A stretch of DNA of 64,000 bases. Source: Citrobacter enshiensis (lineage in GTDB: Bacteria > Pseudomonadota > Gammaproteobacteria > Enterobacterales > Enterobacteriaceae). This document shows, in pieces, positions 49,831 to 58,408 of this stretch (within the stretch, counting starts at the first letter, position 1; each line of letters begins with the position of its first letter). The translations under genes and the position numbers were made by a program. The DNA lies in NCBI RefSeq assembly GCF_029338175.1, contig NZ_CP119862.1:2170001-2234000 (forward strand), written 5' to 3'. The notes below the pieces were generated by a model. That model was not told where the DNA came from. It did no database searches and saw only the letters and a program-made list of their open reading frames with translations.

Positions 49831-50661
49831 ATGAATCTGGACAATATATTAAAGTTTTTCGCGCCGAAAGGTATGCTCATATCTGATACCAGCAGAGCAA
49901 CAGCAAGCGACCAACTGAAGGTTACTGATGTTATGGCAGCACTGGGAATGACTCAGGCTGACGCGGGAATAGGGCTGGCGATGTATCTCGGGAAGGCTGG
50001 TATCAGTAGCCAGGACAGGGAGGCATCAATAAACTGGCTGAGTGAATGCGCCAAACAAACAGCCCCCTTTGCTGTTCGCCGCATCGCAGGAAAAAAATTC
50101 CCCCTCTGTATGCTCATACTTGCTAAGTTCGCCTACAACGACTACGCGTCATCAGCAGCTGACGTATTCGATTGCCCGAAATGCAATGGGAAAGGGATCC
50201 TTGAAAAAGTCGGGATGGTTACCAAAAGTCATTACACGGTAAGGATCCCGCAATGGGCCAAAGAGCTTGGGCAGTCTCCATCGGATTTTGAAAAAAAACG
50301 TGAAGTGAAGAATGTTGAACAATCACTCTGCGCTAAATGTCATGGCACCGGAAAGCTAAGCAAGCGCTGTCAGTGTGGCGGTACTGGGAAGACACTGGAC
50401 CGCAAAGCAACTGAGCTTCAGGGCATTCCGGTTTATAAGGAATGCAAACGCTGTGAAGGTCGCGGTTACAGCAGACCTAAATCATCAGTTGCATACCGGG
50501 GAATTTTCTCTGAATTGCCAAGCCTTCCTGATCGCACGTGGCGTTACAGTTGGAAGCCATTTTACGAAATGCTCGTTTCCCGGTGCTTCCAGGAAGAGAG
50601 CTATTCAAACTCTCAGCTAAAAAAGGTTACCAGAAGCGAAAATATGATGAATATCGCGTAA
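49831..50661 (+). CDS. Late gene antiterminator Q
   Basis: 276 residues. Zinc-finger-like Cys pairs CPKCNGKG, CAKCHGTG, CQCGGTGK, CKRCEGRG (DnaJ-like repeats) are the hallmark of one class of phage Q proteins. Q modifies RNA polymerase at the late promoter so that it reads through terminators into lysis and head genes. It is the last gene before the late promoter region, as expected. Confidence 0.88.
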   Translation: MNLDNILKFFAPKGMLISDTSRATASDQLKVTDVMAALGMTQADAGIGLAMYLGKAGISSQDREASINWLSECAKQTAPFAVRRIAGKKFPLCMLILAKFAYNDYASSAADVFDCPKCNGKGILEKVGMVTKSHYTVRIPQWAKELGQSPSDFEKKREVKNVEQSLCAKCHGTGKLSKRCQCGGTGKTLDRKATELQGIPVYKECKRCEGRGYSRPKSSVAYRGIFSELPSLPDRTWRYSWKPFYEMLVSRCFQEESYSNSQLKKVTRSENMMNIA

Positions 50662-50704
50662 TTTAGCGTCACGTTATTTGCAATGTTGCCGTTTTTGAGT
50701 TAAT

Positions 50705-50778
50705 TTGACACTAAAGATGGGCTTTGTATGTCCACGGTTAGCAAGTTGATTAAAAACCTCGCCAATGCGGGGTTTTTT
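50705..50778 (+). promoter_or_regulatory. Putative late promoter PR' and its terminator
   Basis: TTGACA (50705-50710), 16-bp spacer, TATGTC (50727-50732) form a candidate promoter directly after Q. A terminator hairpin AACCTCGC-CAAT-GCGGGGTT with T run follows at 50755-50778. This promoter-plus-terminator arrangement is what a Q-dependent late promoter needs. Confidence 0.6.
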
Positions 50779-50872
50779 AGTTTTGACGATTGGTGTCTTA
50801 ATCGGGAACTATATTTTAGTTTCGTTGTCATAAGTTACTGTTGCATAAAGCTTCTAATTCTGGGATACGCAT

Positions 50873-51286
50873 ATGTTCGATGATAAACGAGACACAACAG
50901 TTGTTTTTACTGATACAGAAATGAATTCATTCGATGATGATGCCTATTTGGATCTTTCACAAGAAGTGCTGTCGTCAAGAATCGGAGAGGAATTACCAAC
51001 CGTTTCGGTGTTGGTTGACATTGATGAAAGTGAGGATCTTCCCCCTGGGGTAGGGAGGGAAATTTATGAAGATTTCTCAGTCTTTGCTGACAAATTAAAC
51101 CCGACTCAACTCATCATTGACAGAGAGTATGACGATAATTACTTCAGAATTACTCGACCCAAGGATCTTTCAACCATTGATAGCATCCTTCAAGAAAGAA
51201 TTCAGGATATTAAAAATAACCGTGAGTTAGACGAGGACTATGAAAGAGAGCGCCAAGAGCGTGAGCGAGATGAATGGAATGACTGA
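50873..51286 (+). CDS. Acidic protein of unknown function between Q and lysis genes
   Basis: 137 residues, very acidic at both ends (FDDDAYLD, DIDESEDLPP, ELDEDYERERQERERDEWND), with a charged helical tail. No recognised family. More AT-rich than Q and the lysis genes and flanked by terminators on both sides, so it may be an accessory (moron) gene, or a DNA-mimic or anti-host protein. The ribosome site is weak. Confidence 0.6.
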   Translation: MFDDKRDTTVVFTDTEMNSFDDDAYLDLSQEVLSSRIGEELPTVSVLVDIDESEDLPPGVGREIYEDFSVFADKLNPTQLIIDREYDDNYFRITRPKDLSTIDSILQERIQDIKNNRELDEDYERERQERERDEWND

Positions 51287-51425
51287 CTAAATTAAGTTCA
51301 ACCTTTCATCAGTCTCACTTTTGTGAGCCATTTCATTTCAAAGATATATTTCATAGAGCGGTAGATTTGCGGGACACTAAGTTTTTACTAACTTAGAACC
51401 GAGATCTTACCGCTAGATCAAAACA

Positions 51426-51450
51426 GGCTGCCAGAAGGCGGCCTTTTTTA
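51426..51450 (+). terminator. Terminator before the lysis cassette
   Basis: AGGCTGCC (51426-51433), AGAA, GGCGGCCT (51438-51445), then T run. Would need Q-modified polymerase to be passed. Confidence 0.8.
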
Positions 51451-51496
51451 TTCCCCTCGTTCTGAGAGGACTCACAGCAATTAAGAGGGGGGCTAA

Positions 51497-51883
51497 ATGT
51501 CCGATCCGATTTCCGGCACTGGGTTAGCTGGTGGAGCCCTGACGGGGGCCAGTGTCTATGGACTGCTGACTGGAACTGATTACGGTGTGGTATTTGGCGC
51601 ATTTGCGGGGGCCGTGTTCTACATAGCAACAGCCTCAGATATGAGTGCAACCCGTCGGCTTGCGTATTTCGTTGTTTCGTATATCGCCGGAATTCTCTGT
51701 TCTGGGCTGGTGGGTTCAAAACTGGCTGCTCTGACTGGTTATAGCGATAAACCTCTGGATGCCATTGGTGCCGTAATCATTTCCGCATTGGCCGTCAAAA
51801 TCCTGACATTCCTGAATAACCAGGATGTCGGCTCGCTGGTGGCGCTTATAACGCGCCGGGGAGGTTCTGGTGGTGCTAAATGA
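51497..51883 (+). CDS. Phage holin
   Basis: 128 residues with three to four hydrophobic segments (about 10-25, 33-48, 57-75, 88-103) and a short basic, glycine-rich tail (TRRGGSGGAK). Makes the hole in the inner membrane that times lysis. First gene of the lysis cassette; overlaps the next by 14 bp. Confidence 0.8.
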   Translation: MSDPISGTGLAGGALTGASVYGLLTGTDYGVVFGAFAGAVFYIATASDMSATRRLAYFVVSYIAGILCSGLVGSKLAALTGYSDKPLDAIGAVIISALAVKILTFLNNQDVGSLVALITRRGGSGGAK

Positions 51884-52151
51884 TCCGACAGCGACTGTTA
51901 ACGCGCTGCTCTGCGTTGGGGTAGTGATAACCCTGATGTTTTACCGCCGTGGGGATTCCCGGCATCGTCCGTGGATTTCGCGCCTGGCATGGCTAATTAC
52001 AGTCATCTACAGTGCGGTGCCATTAGCCTATCTTTGCGGCATTTACCCCCATTCATCATGGGCCACTATCGGGGCCAATATCATCTTTCTTTCTGTGCTG
52101 GTGGCCGTCAGGGGCAACGTAGCGCGTCTGGTTGATCAGCTGAGGCACTAA
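51870..52151 (+). CDS. Second holin-like membrane protein (3TM)
   Basis: 93 residues with three hydrophobic segments (about 8-25, 37-56, 66-83), of the phage holin family 3 type (PF05449-like, from memory). GTG 51870 follows GGGAGG. It may be the antiholin or pinholin partner of the preceding protein. Its stop shares one base with the endolysin ATG. Confidence 0.75.
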   Translation: MVLNDPTATVNALLCVGVVITLMFYRRGDSRHRPWISRLAWLITVIYSAVPLAYLCGIYPHSSWATIGANIIFLSVLVAVRGNVARLVDQLRH

Positions 52152-52693
52152 TGACTAAAGACGGCATCTTTAATGCGATTCTCACGAAAGAGGGTGGCTA
52201 CGTTAATCACCCGAACGATAAAGGCGGCCCGACGAACTGGGGTATCACCGAGGCAACTGCTCGTTCCCATGGCTATACCCGTGACATGCGTGATTTGACC
52301 AGACAGGAAGCACTCGAAATTCTTGAGGCCGATTACTGGTATGGCCCTCGATTTGACCTGATTGCCACCGTCTCACCGTCCATCGCCGCTGAGTTGTGCG
52401 ATACGGGCGTAAACATGGGGCCATCAGTTCAGGCGAAGTGGTTGCAGCGTTGGCTAAACGCGTTCAACAACCAGCAGCGGTTCTATCCCGACATTATTAC
52501 TGATGGTCATATTGGCCCGCGAACTGTCAGCGCGTTGAAGTCATTCATCGCTAAGCGAGGAAGTGAAGGGGAAAACGTCCTGTTACGTGCGCTGAACTGT
52601 AGCCAGGGACAGCGCTACCTGGAACTGGCGGAGCAACGCCCGGCGAACGAATCATTCGTTTATGGATGGCTACGGGAGCGTGTGAGCCTGTGA
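52151..52693 (+). CDS. Endolysin, GH108 N-acetylmuramidase
   Basis: 180 residues. The catalytic N-terminal domain begins with KEGGYVNHPNDKGGPTNWGIT, Glu14 being the catalytic acid of GH108. The C-terminal part (about 95-175) is a peptidoglycan-binding domain of the PG_binding_3 type. No signal peptide, so export depends on the holins. Confidence 0.92.
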   Translation: MTKDGIFNAILTKEGGYVNHPNDKGGPTNWGITEATARSHGYTRDMRDLTRQEALEILEADYWYGPRFDLIATVSPSIAAELCDTGVNMGPSVQAKWLQRWLNAFNNQQRFYPDIITDGHIGPRTVSALKSFIAKRGSEGENVLLRALNCSQGQRYLELAEQRPANESFVYGWLRERVSL

Positions 52694-52971
52694 CAAAACT
52701 CAAAGCTATTCTGGTCGGTATCGGGCTGCTCATCATGCTGGTGCTGGGGTCATTTGGCCTGGGCAGTGTGCGTGGACGCGAAAAGGCTGAAGCTAAAGCG
52801 GATAAGCAACGTACCGATGATAATGCGGTCGCAACCAAAGCCGTAGCTGAACGGCGCGTCGAAGCAACGAAAGAGGCCAGCAATGTACAGCAGACTGTTA
52901 ACCGTATGCCTGATGACGATGTTGATCGCGAGTTGCGTGAGAACTTCACCCGTAAGACCCGAAGTAACTGA
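52690..52971 (+). CDS. Rz-like inner-membrane spanin
   Basis: 93 residues from GTG 52690 (overlapping the endolysin stop). One N-terminal membrane helix (LVGIGLLIMLVLGSFGLG), then a charged periplasmic coiled coil (REKAEAKADKQ ... RRVEATKEA). With Rz1 it fuses inner and outer membranes in the last lysis step. Confidence 0.85.
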   Translation: MTKLKAILVGIGLLIMLVLGSFGLGSVRGREKAEAKADKQRTDDNAVATKAVAERRVEATKEASNVQQTVNRMPDDDVDRELRENFTRKTRSN

Positions 52972-53098
52972 CACCGCCTGTGACTGGATAAACATCATCT
53001 ACCTCACTGAGCACGACATTGAGGTAATGGATAGACAGACAAAGCGTGACGTTCTGTCGCATAACAAATCAGTACAGGCGAACTGCAAGAAGGGGTAA
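52883..53098 (+). CDS. Rz1-like outer-membrane spanin lipoprotein
   Basis: 71 residues, start nested in another frame inside Rz and running past its end. Signal and lipobox LIASC put the lipidated Cys at about residue 18. The rest (DWINIIYLTEHDIEVMDRQT) resembles LysC-type spanins of P2-like phages. Confidence 0.85.
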   Translation: MYSRLLTVCLMTMLIASCVRTSPVRPEVTDTACDWINIIYLTEHDIEVMDRQTKRDVLSHNKSVQANCKKG

Positions 53099-53102
53099 GC
53101 TC

Positions 53103-53333
53103 GTGAACGCAGAGAACCTAAGTGAAGCGTATTACATCAATAACGAGATAAAAGAACTACAGCGGCAGAAAGACATGCTGGAAAGTGGCGCTGGGCTTGG
53201 GGTAACAATTCAGTCTACCTATCAGGATAATGCCTTTTTGGATGCTATCCGTCCACATGCAGTGGCTGAGCTTGATCGTCGTATCGAGGAGAAGAGCAAA
53301 AAACTCTCCACTCTTGGGGTAACGATTACTTGA
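53103..53333 (+). CDS. Hypothetical helical phage protein
   Basis: 76 residues from GTG 53103 (AAGGGG upstream), MNAENLSEAYYINNEIKELQ and on: charged helices, no recognised family. Sits just after the spanins; its end overlaps the end of the small reverse-strand gene by 8 bp. Confidence 0.6.
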   Translation: MNAENLSEAYYINNEIKELQRQKDMLESGAGLGVTIQSTYQDNAFLDAIRPHAVAELDRRIEEKSKKLSTLGVTIT

Positions 53334-53454
53334 GATTTTTGCACTTATATCGCTTTCTTAGCTCTAGTTTCGCCCACTCCATTAGAAAGCTAACTATTGG
53401 AGCGACATAGGGCGCAAGCGCATTAAGCAAATCGATTAAATCTGAGTCAAACAT
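53326..53454 (-). CDS. 42-residue membrane-active-looking peptide, reverse strand
   Basis: Not visible in standard long-ORF calls. Encodes MFDSDLIDLLNALAPYVAPI and 22 more residues: a hydrophobic/amphipathic helix (about 5-26) followed by a strongly basic tail (LRKRYKCKNLK). AAGGAG lies seven bases before the ATG, a strong ribosome site. It is the only reverse gene in the late region. Size, helix and basic tail resemble type I toxin peptides or small phage membrane proteins; function not known. Confidence 0.6.
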   Translation of the reverse strand: MFDSDLIDLLNALAPYVAPIVSFLMEWAKLELRKRYKCKNLK

Positions 53455-53590
53455 ATTCCATCTCCTTGAAATTAACTAGAGGAGATGACTACGGATTGCA
53501 GTCATCCCATTGTAGGGCCTAATGGCTCTTCTCATTAGTGAGTCGTATAGATTGCGGCTCATTGAAGGGTTCATTACAGGAGATATGAAA
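53455..53590. other. Short intergenic region with divergent start signals
   Basis: Lies between the reverse 42-residue gene and the forward small ORF. Contains inverted segments (for example GATTGCAGTCAT and ATTGCGGCTC), and may hold an antisense RNA or promoter. Nothing definite seen. Confidence 0.3.
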
Positions 53591-53701
53591 ATGGTTTCAC
53601 TACGCCTTAGAGGTATGAAAAAGGCGGTGTTAATCAGTGCAGAAGCATTCACTGAGCGCTTGCGACAATGCTATCCTAGCGCCTCAAAGGAGGGGCTATG
53701 A
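53591..53701 (+). CDS. Small ORF coupled to the next membrane gene
   Basis: 36 codons from ATG 53591 (GGAG eight bases upstream; ATG 53585 is an alternative), MVSLRLRGMKKAVLISAEAF and 16 more. Stop overlaps the next ATG (ATGA). Possible leader peptide for translational coupling. Confidence 0.4.
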   Translation: MVSLRLRGMKKAVLISAEAFTERLRQCYPSASKEGL

Positions 53702-54216
53702 ACATCAATGAAAAAATATCTCTGCTGTCGATGATAGGGACATGGTTCTCAGGAATCGCCACGGTATTAGCTGTGTGGATGGCGCTGCATCTGGCAAATC
53801 GTAAACCGAAAGCTATTGCTAAATGTACGGTTTCTAGGTCATTGTTTTTCATACAAAGTAGTATGGGGACTGAAACGGAAAAAGGAATTCAAATTAAAGT
53901 CATTAATCAGAGCCTCCATGCTATAACTGTATCTTCAATAGAGTGGGAATATGGTGGTGATAGTGTGATCGCAAGTTATTTTTCTGATGAAAAATCACAT
54001 AAGCTGCCATCAAAGTTAGAACATGGAGAAGTGGCTAGGTTTTGGATACCATTATTCCCTGATGAAAGGAATTGGTTAAAAAGAATCGCAGCCTTGGTCA
54101 GAAGTAATGGCAAAGACCCAAGCAAAATTATTTGTTCTGTTGAACTAACAACAGGCGATAGGTTTAAAACCAAACCGGATAAAGAAATTATTAATATACT
54201 TAAAAATATTAAATAA
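53698..54216 (+). CDS. Membrane-anchored protein of unknown function
   Basis: 172 residues. One N-terminal membrane helix (about 9-32, LSMIGTWFSGIATVLAVWMALHL), then a soluble domain that looks beta-rich (IQIKVINQSLHAITVSSIEW, VARFWIPLF). AT-rich against its neighbours, with AGGAGG before the start and its own terminator after it. Position between lysis and packaging genes suggests an accessory gene; superinfection exclusion is one guess. Confidence 0.65.
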   Translation: MNINEKISLLSMIGTWFSGIATVLAVWMALHLANRKPKAIAKCTVSRSLFFIQSSMGTETEKGIQIKVINQSLHAITVSSIEWEYGGDSVIASYFSDEKSHKLPSKLEHGEVARFWIPLFPDERNWLKRIAALVRSNGKDPSKIICSVELTTGDRFKTKPDKEIINILKNIK

Positions 54217-54243
54217 AAGCCTCGCTGACGCGGGGCTTTTTCT
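54216..54243 (+). terminator. Terminator after the membrane gene
   Basis: AAAGCCTCGC-TGAC-GCGGGGCTTT with T run; ends at about 54243. Confidence 0.85.
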
Positions 54244-54280
54244 TGCGCATCGCACGCGCAGCATCAAAAAGAGTCTTTCA

Positions 54281-54631
54281 ATGCCACCACGCACACCGAA
54301 AGCTTGCCGTGTACGCGGCTGCCGAAACACAACAACCGAACCATCTGGTTACTGCGAATACCACAAAAGTGAAGGCTGGAAATCCTACAAACCAGGGCAA
54401 TCCCGTCACCAGCGTGGCTACGGGACGAAGTGGGAGGTAATCCGGGTCCGCATCCTGAAGCGTGACAAAGGGCTGTGCCAGGAGCATCTCCGGCGTAGCG
54501 TGGTGAAGCCGGCCTCCTGTGTCGACCACATCAAGGCGAAGGCACACGGCGGCACCGATGATGACAACAACCTCGAAAGTCTGTGCTGGTCGTGTCACGC
54601 TGCGAAGACCGCGCGTGAACGTCTCAAGTGA
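54281..54631 (+). CDS. HNH endonuclease next to terminase
   Basis: 116 residues. CRVRGCRNTTTEPSGYCEYH forms an N-terminal zinc pattern, and the HNH core is CVDHIKAKAHGGTDDDNNLESLCWSCHAAKT. Homologues such as HK97 gp74 work with terminase in DNA packaging. It directly precedes terS, the usual place in HK97-like phages. Confidence 0.92.
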   Translation: MPPRTPKACRVRGCRNTTTEPSGYCEYHKSEGWKSYKPGQSRHQRGYGTKWEVIRVRILKRDKGLCQEHLRRSVVKPASCVDHIKAKAHGGTDDDNNLESLCWSCHAAKTARERLK

Positions 54632-54763
54632 GAATTATTGTCATCTGAGTCCGCAAGGGGGGGAGGGGGAGGGTAAATCCCTGTAGCCCTTGTCCTTCCG
54701 GACTGCCCGCCTCATCGGTTTTTTATACCCGCGAAAAATCAAATTTAACCAGGAGCATTGCCC

Positions 54764-55258
54764 ATGGCTGGAAAGGCGGGCGCTTCCGGTCGTCGTCCCA
54801 AGCCAACGGCGCGGAAAGAGCTGGCCGGAAATCCCGGTAAACGAGCCCTGAATAAAGACGAGCCGGTCTTCACCCCGATACAAGGCGTCTCGCCGCCGGA
54901 CTGGTTTACCGAAGACGATCTTCCGCTGGCAGTGATTATGTGGGAGCTGACAACCAAAGAGCTTTGTGGACAGGGACTGCTGTGCGTTACCGATCTGGCG
55001 GTGCTGGAGCGCTGGTGTGTTGCCTATGAGTTCTGGCGCCGCGCGGTAAAAAATATTGCGTCCGAGGGAAACACCATCATCGGAGCGATGGGGGGGAAGA
55101 TCAAAAACCCTGAACTTACCGCCAAGAAAGAGCAGGAGTCGGAGATGAGTTCGACTGGCTCCATGCTGGGGCTCGACCCCAGTAGCCGGCAGCGACTTAT
55201 CGGTCTCGCTGGCCAGAAGAAAACCTCAAACCCCTTTCTGAAGATGATTAACTCATGA
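54764..55258 (+). CDS. Terminase small subunit (P27 family)
   Basis: 164 residues. N-terminal [22 protein letters not shown] is typical of P27-type small terminases; a helical oligomerisation part follows. It recognises the packaging site. ATG 54764 follows AGGAG; a TTG two codons earlier is not preferred. Overlaps terL by 4 bp. Confidence 0.9.
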   Translation: MAGKAGASGRRPKPTARKELAGNPGKRALNKDEPVFTPIQGVSPPDWFTEDDLPLAVIMWELTTKELCGQGLLCVTDLAVLERWCVAYEFWRRAVKNIASEGNTIIGAMGGKIKNPELTAKKEQESEMSSTGSMLGLDPSSRQRLIGLAGQKKTSNPFLKMINS

Positions 55259-56988
55259 GCCGGAAATCGTACCCCAACGTCAACGCCGCGAACCAGTACG
55301 CCCGCAACGTTGTGCGGGGCAAGATCCCGGCGTGTCAGTTTGTTATTCAGGCCTGTCAGCGTCATATCGATGATATGGCGACCGAAAAGAGTAAAAAGTT
55401 CCGGTACCGCTTCGACAAGGATATGGCAGAGAAGGCGGCGAAGTTCATTCAGTTGCTGCCGCATACCAAGGGCGAATGGGCCTTTAAACGAATGCCGATC
55501 ACCCTCGAGCCATGGCAGCTTTTCATCGTCTGCTGCGCGTTTGGCTGGGTGCAGAAGGGGTCTAAGCTGCGGCGTTTCCGGGAGGTGTATACCGAAATCC
55601 CGCGCAAAAACGGCAAATCGGCTATCTCTGCCGGTGTGGCGCTGTACTGTTTCACCTGCGATAACGAGTTTGGCGCGGAGGTTTACTCCGGTGCCACGAC
55701 CGAAAAGCAGGCATGGGAAGTGTTTCGCCCGGCTCGCCTGATGTGCAAGCGCACTCCGCTGCTGGTGGAAGCGTTCGGCATCGAGGTGAATGCCTCCAAC
55801 ATGAACCGTCCTGAAGACGGCGCGCGCTTTGAACCGCTGATCGGTAATCCCGGCGACGGTGCATCGCCGCATTGCGCCATTGTCGATGAGTACCACGAAC
55901 ATCCTACGGACGCGCTTTATACCACGATGCTGACCGGGATGGGGGCCCGGCGCCAGCCGCTGATGTGGGCGATCACCACCGCCGGTTACAACATTGAAGG
56001 TCCCTGCTACGACAAGCGGCGCGAAGTTATCGAAATGCTGAACGGTTCGGTACCGAATGAGGAGCTGTTCGGCATTATCTACACCGTGGATGAGGGGGAT
56101 GACTGGACCGACCCGAAGGTGCTGGAGAAGGCCAACCCGAACATGGGTGTGTCGGTCTACCGTGACTTCCTGCTCAGCCAGCAGATGCGTGCAGTGAACA
56201 ATGCCCGCCAGGCAGGGATATTCAAAACCAAGCACCTCAATATCTGGGTGGCGGCCCGCGCCGCGTTCTTCAACCTGGTGAGCTGGCAGAACTGTGAAGA
56301 CAAAACGCTGACCCTTGAGCAGTTTGAGGGACAACCTTGCGTACTGGCATTTGACCTGGCGCGCAAACTGGATATGAACAGTATGGCGCGGCTGTTTACC
56401 CGGGAGATTGACGGGAAAACGCACTATTACAGTGTGGCGCCACGCTTCTGGGTACCGTATGACACGGTCTACAGCGTGGAGAAAAACGAGGATCGCCGCA
56501 CGGCTGAACGTTTCCAGAAATGGGTGGAGATGGGGGTTCTGACCGTTACCGACGGTGCCGAGGTGGACTACCGCTACATCCTGGAAGAAGCCAAAGCGGC
56601 GAACAAACTGAACCCGGTCAGCGAATCGCCGATCGACCCGTTTGGCGCAACGGGGCTTTCTCACGACCTGGCTGACGAAGGTCTGAGCCCGATCACCATC
56701 ATCCAGAACTACACCAACATGTCAGACCCGATGAAAGAGCTGGAAGCCGCCATTGAATCGGGCCGGTTTCACCATGACGGTAATCCGATCATGAGCTGGT
56801 GTATCGCGAACGTTGTCGGGAAATGTATTCCCGGTAACGACGATGTGGTGAAACCCATCAAAGAGCAGAACGAGAACAAAATCGACGGCGCGGTGGCGCT
56901 GATTATGTCAATCGGGCGTTCGATGCTTTACGAGAAGGTAGACACCTTGTCTGACCGACTCGAGTCTCACGGTATCCGTTCACTTTAA
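55255..56988 (+). CDS. Terminase large subunit
   Basis: 577 residues; ATP-driven packaging motor with a C-terminal nuclease. ATPase: Walker [13 protein letters not shown] (about 112-123), Walker [10 protein letters not shown] (about 206-214), coupling WAITTAGYN. Nuclease: first Asp in [14 protein letters not shown] (about 365-378), later acidic residues around [16 protein letters not shown]97/P27 family type. Confidence 0.95.
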   Translation: MSRKSYPNVNAANQYARNVVRGKIPACQFVIQACQRHIDDMATEKSKKFRYRFDKDMAEKAAKFIQLLPHTKGEWAFKRMPITLEPWQLFIVCCAFGWVQKGSKLRRFREVYTEIPRKNGKSAISAGVALYCFTCDNEFGAEVYSGATTEKQAWEVFRPARLMCKRTPLLVEAFGIEVNASNMNRPEDGARFEPLIGNPGDGASPHCAIVDEYHEHPTDALYTTMLTGMGARRQPLMWAITTAGYNIEGPCYDKRREVIEMLNGSVPNEELFGIIYTVDEGDDWTDPKVLEKANPNMGVSVYRDFLLSQQMRAVNNARQAGIFKTKHLNIWVAARAAFFNLVSWQNCEDKTLTLEQFEGQPCVLAFDLARKLDMNSMARLFTREIDGKTHYYSVAPRFWVPYDTVYSVEKNEDRRTAERFQKWVEMGVLTVTDGAEVDYRYILEEAKAANKLNPVSESPIDPFGATGLSHDLADEGLSPITIIQNYTNMSDPMKELEAAIESGRFHHDGNPIMSWCIANVVGKCIPGNDDVVKPIKEQNENKIDGAVALIMSIGRSMLYEKVDTLSDRLESHGIRSL

Positions 56989-56999
56989 CCGAGGCGTTT

Positions 57000-57182
57000 A
57001 TGATCCTGAAAATACTCACCCCACTGGTCGGGGTGCTGGGGGCACTTTTGCTCTCATTTGGGGTATGGATGATTTATCCCCCTGCAGGCGTTATCGCTGG
57101 TGGTTTTCTGTGTCTTCTCTGGTCCTGGCTGGTGGCTAAAGCACTCTCCATTTCGGGCAGCAAACAATCAGGGGGTGGCTGA
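57000..57182 (+). CDS. Small membrane protein between terminase and portal
   Basis: 60 residues with two hydrophobic helices (about 5-27 and 31-50) and a Gly/Ser tail. Such small proteins are regular between terL and portal in HK97-like phages; function unknown. Stop overlaps the portal start. Confidence 0.7.
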   Translation: MILKILTPLVGVLGALLLSFGVWMIYPPAGVIAGGFLCLLWSWLVAKALSISGSKQSGGG

Positions 57183-58408
57183 TGTTTTTCTCTGGCATGT
57201 TCGCCAAAAGTAACCAGCCGGTAACCACGCCCTCAGAACTGGCGCAGGAAATAGGTCTGACTTACGACACCTATACAGGAAAGCGGGTGAGCAGTGGGCG
57301 CGCAATGCGTCTGACCGCTGTTTTTGGCTGTGTGCGCGTGCTTGCTGAATCTATCGGCATGCTTCCCTGCAATATTTATAAAACCGTTGGCAGAGGTAAA
57401 GAAAAGGCGACCAGCGAGCGTCTGCATAAGCTGGTATCCATAAAACCGAATGGTTTTATGACACCACAGGAGTTCTGGGAGTTGCTGGTGGTTTGCTTAT
57501 GTCTTCGCGGAAATTTTTACGCGTATAAGGTTAAGGCCCTGGGCGAGGTGGTTGAGCTTCTTCCATTGGACCCTGGCTGTGTCCAGGCGAAACTTAACAG
57601 TCAATGGGAGCCGGTTTACCAGGTCACATTTCCTGACGGTAGCACTGATGTGCTGGGGCAGGAGGACATCTGGCATGTGCGCATTCTTACCCTCGATGGT
57701 CTGGTGGGGCTGAACCCCATAGCCTATGCCCGTGAGGCAATTTCCCTTGGGCTTGCCACGGAAGAACACGGTGCCAGGTTGTTCAGTAATGGTGCGGTCA
57801 CTTCCGGTGTATTGCGGACAGAGCAGGAGTTAAGCGATCTCGCTTACCAGCGACTAAAAGAGGATTTTGCCGAAAAACACCAGGGGCTCGGCAATGCCCA
57901 TAAACCCATGATCCTCGAAATGGGGCTGGACTGGAAATCGATGGCACTGAGCGCCGAGGACAGTCAGTTTCTGGAAACGCGTAAGTTTCAGCTTGAGGAA
58001 ATCTGCCGCCTTTTTCGAGTACCGATGCATATGGTCCAGAACACGGATCGGGCAACGTTCAGCAACATTGAAGAACTGGGCCTGGGCTTTATCAATTATT
58101 CATTAATCCCGTACCTCACGCGTATTGAGCAGCGCATCAATATCGGTCTGATCCGGGAATCGAAACTGGGCACGTACTACGCAAAATTTAATGTCGGCGC
58201 GCTGTTGCGAGGCGATATGAAGTCACGCTTTGAGGCATATGCCACTGCCATCAACTGGGGCATGTATTCCCCCAATGACTGCCTTGAACTTGAAGATCGC
58301 AATCCTCGTCCGGGCGGGGACGTCTACCTGACGCCAATGAATATGACCACGAAGCCGTCAGACGGCAGCAAAGCGAAACCTCAAGAGGATAAACCCCATG
58401 CAGAATAA
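57182..58408 (+). CDS. Phage portal protein (HK97 family)
   Basis: 408 residues. Forms the dodecameric ring at the capsid vertex through which DNA enters. Family features: AVFGCVRVLAESIGMLPCNIYK near 50-70, the IWHVRILTLDGLVGLNPI region, and CRLFRVPMHMVQNTDRATFSNIEE near 272-295. It overlaps the protease gene by 11 bp. Confidence 0.95.
   Translation: MFFSGMFAKSNQPVTTPSELAQEIGLTYDTYTGKRVSSGRAMRLTAVFGCVRVLAESIGMLPCNIYKTVGRGKEKATSERLHKLVSIKPNGFMTPQEFWELLVVCLCLRGNFYAYKVKALGEVVELLPLDPGCVQAKLNSQWEPVYQVTFPDGSTDVLGQEDIWHVRILTLDGLVGLNPIAYAREAISLGLATEEHGARLFSNGAVTSGVLRTEQELSDLAYQRLKEDFAEKHQGLGNAHKPMILEMGLDWKSMALSAEDSQFLETRKFQLEEICRLFRVPMHMVQNTDRATFSNIEELGLGFINYSLIPYLTRIEQRINIGLIRESKLGTYYAKFNVGALLRGDMKSRFEAYATAINWGMYSPNDCLELEDRNPRPGGDVYLTPMNMTTKPSDGSKAKPQEDKPHAE

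Noticed and set aside
55024-56664. Open frame of 546 codons opposite the large terminase gene
   Set aside because: Shadow frame: the forward strand encodes a clear terminase with all motifs, and the reverse product has no recognisable feature.
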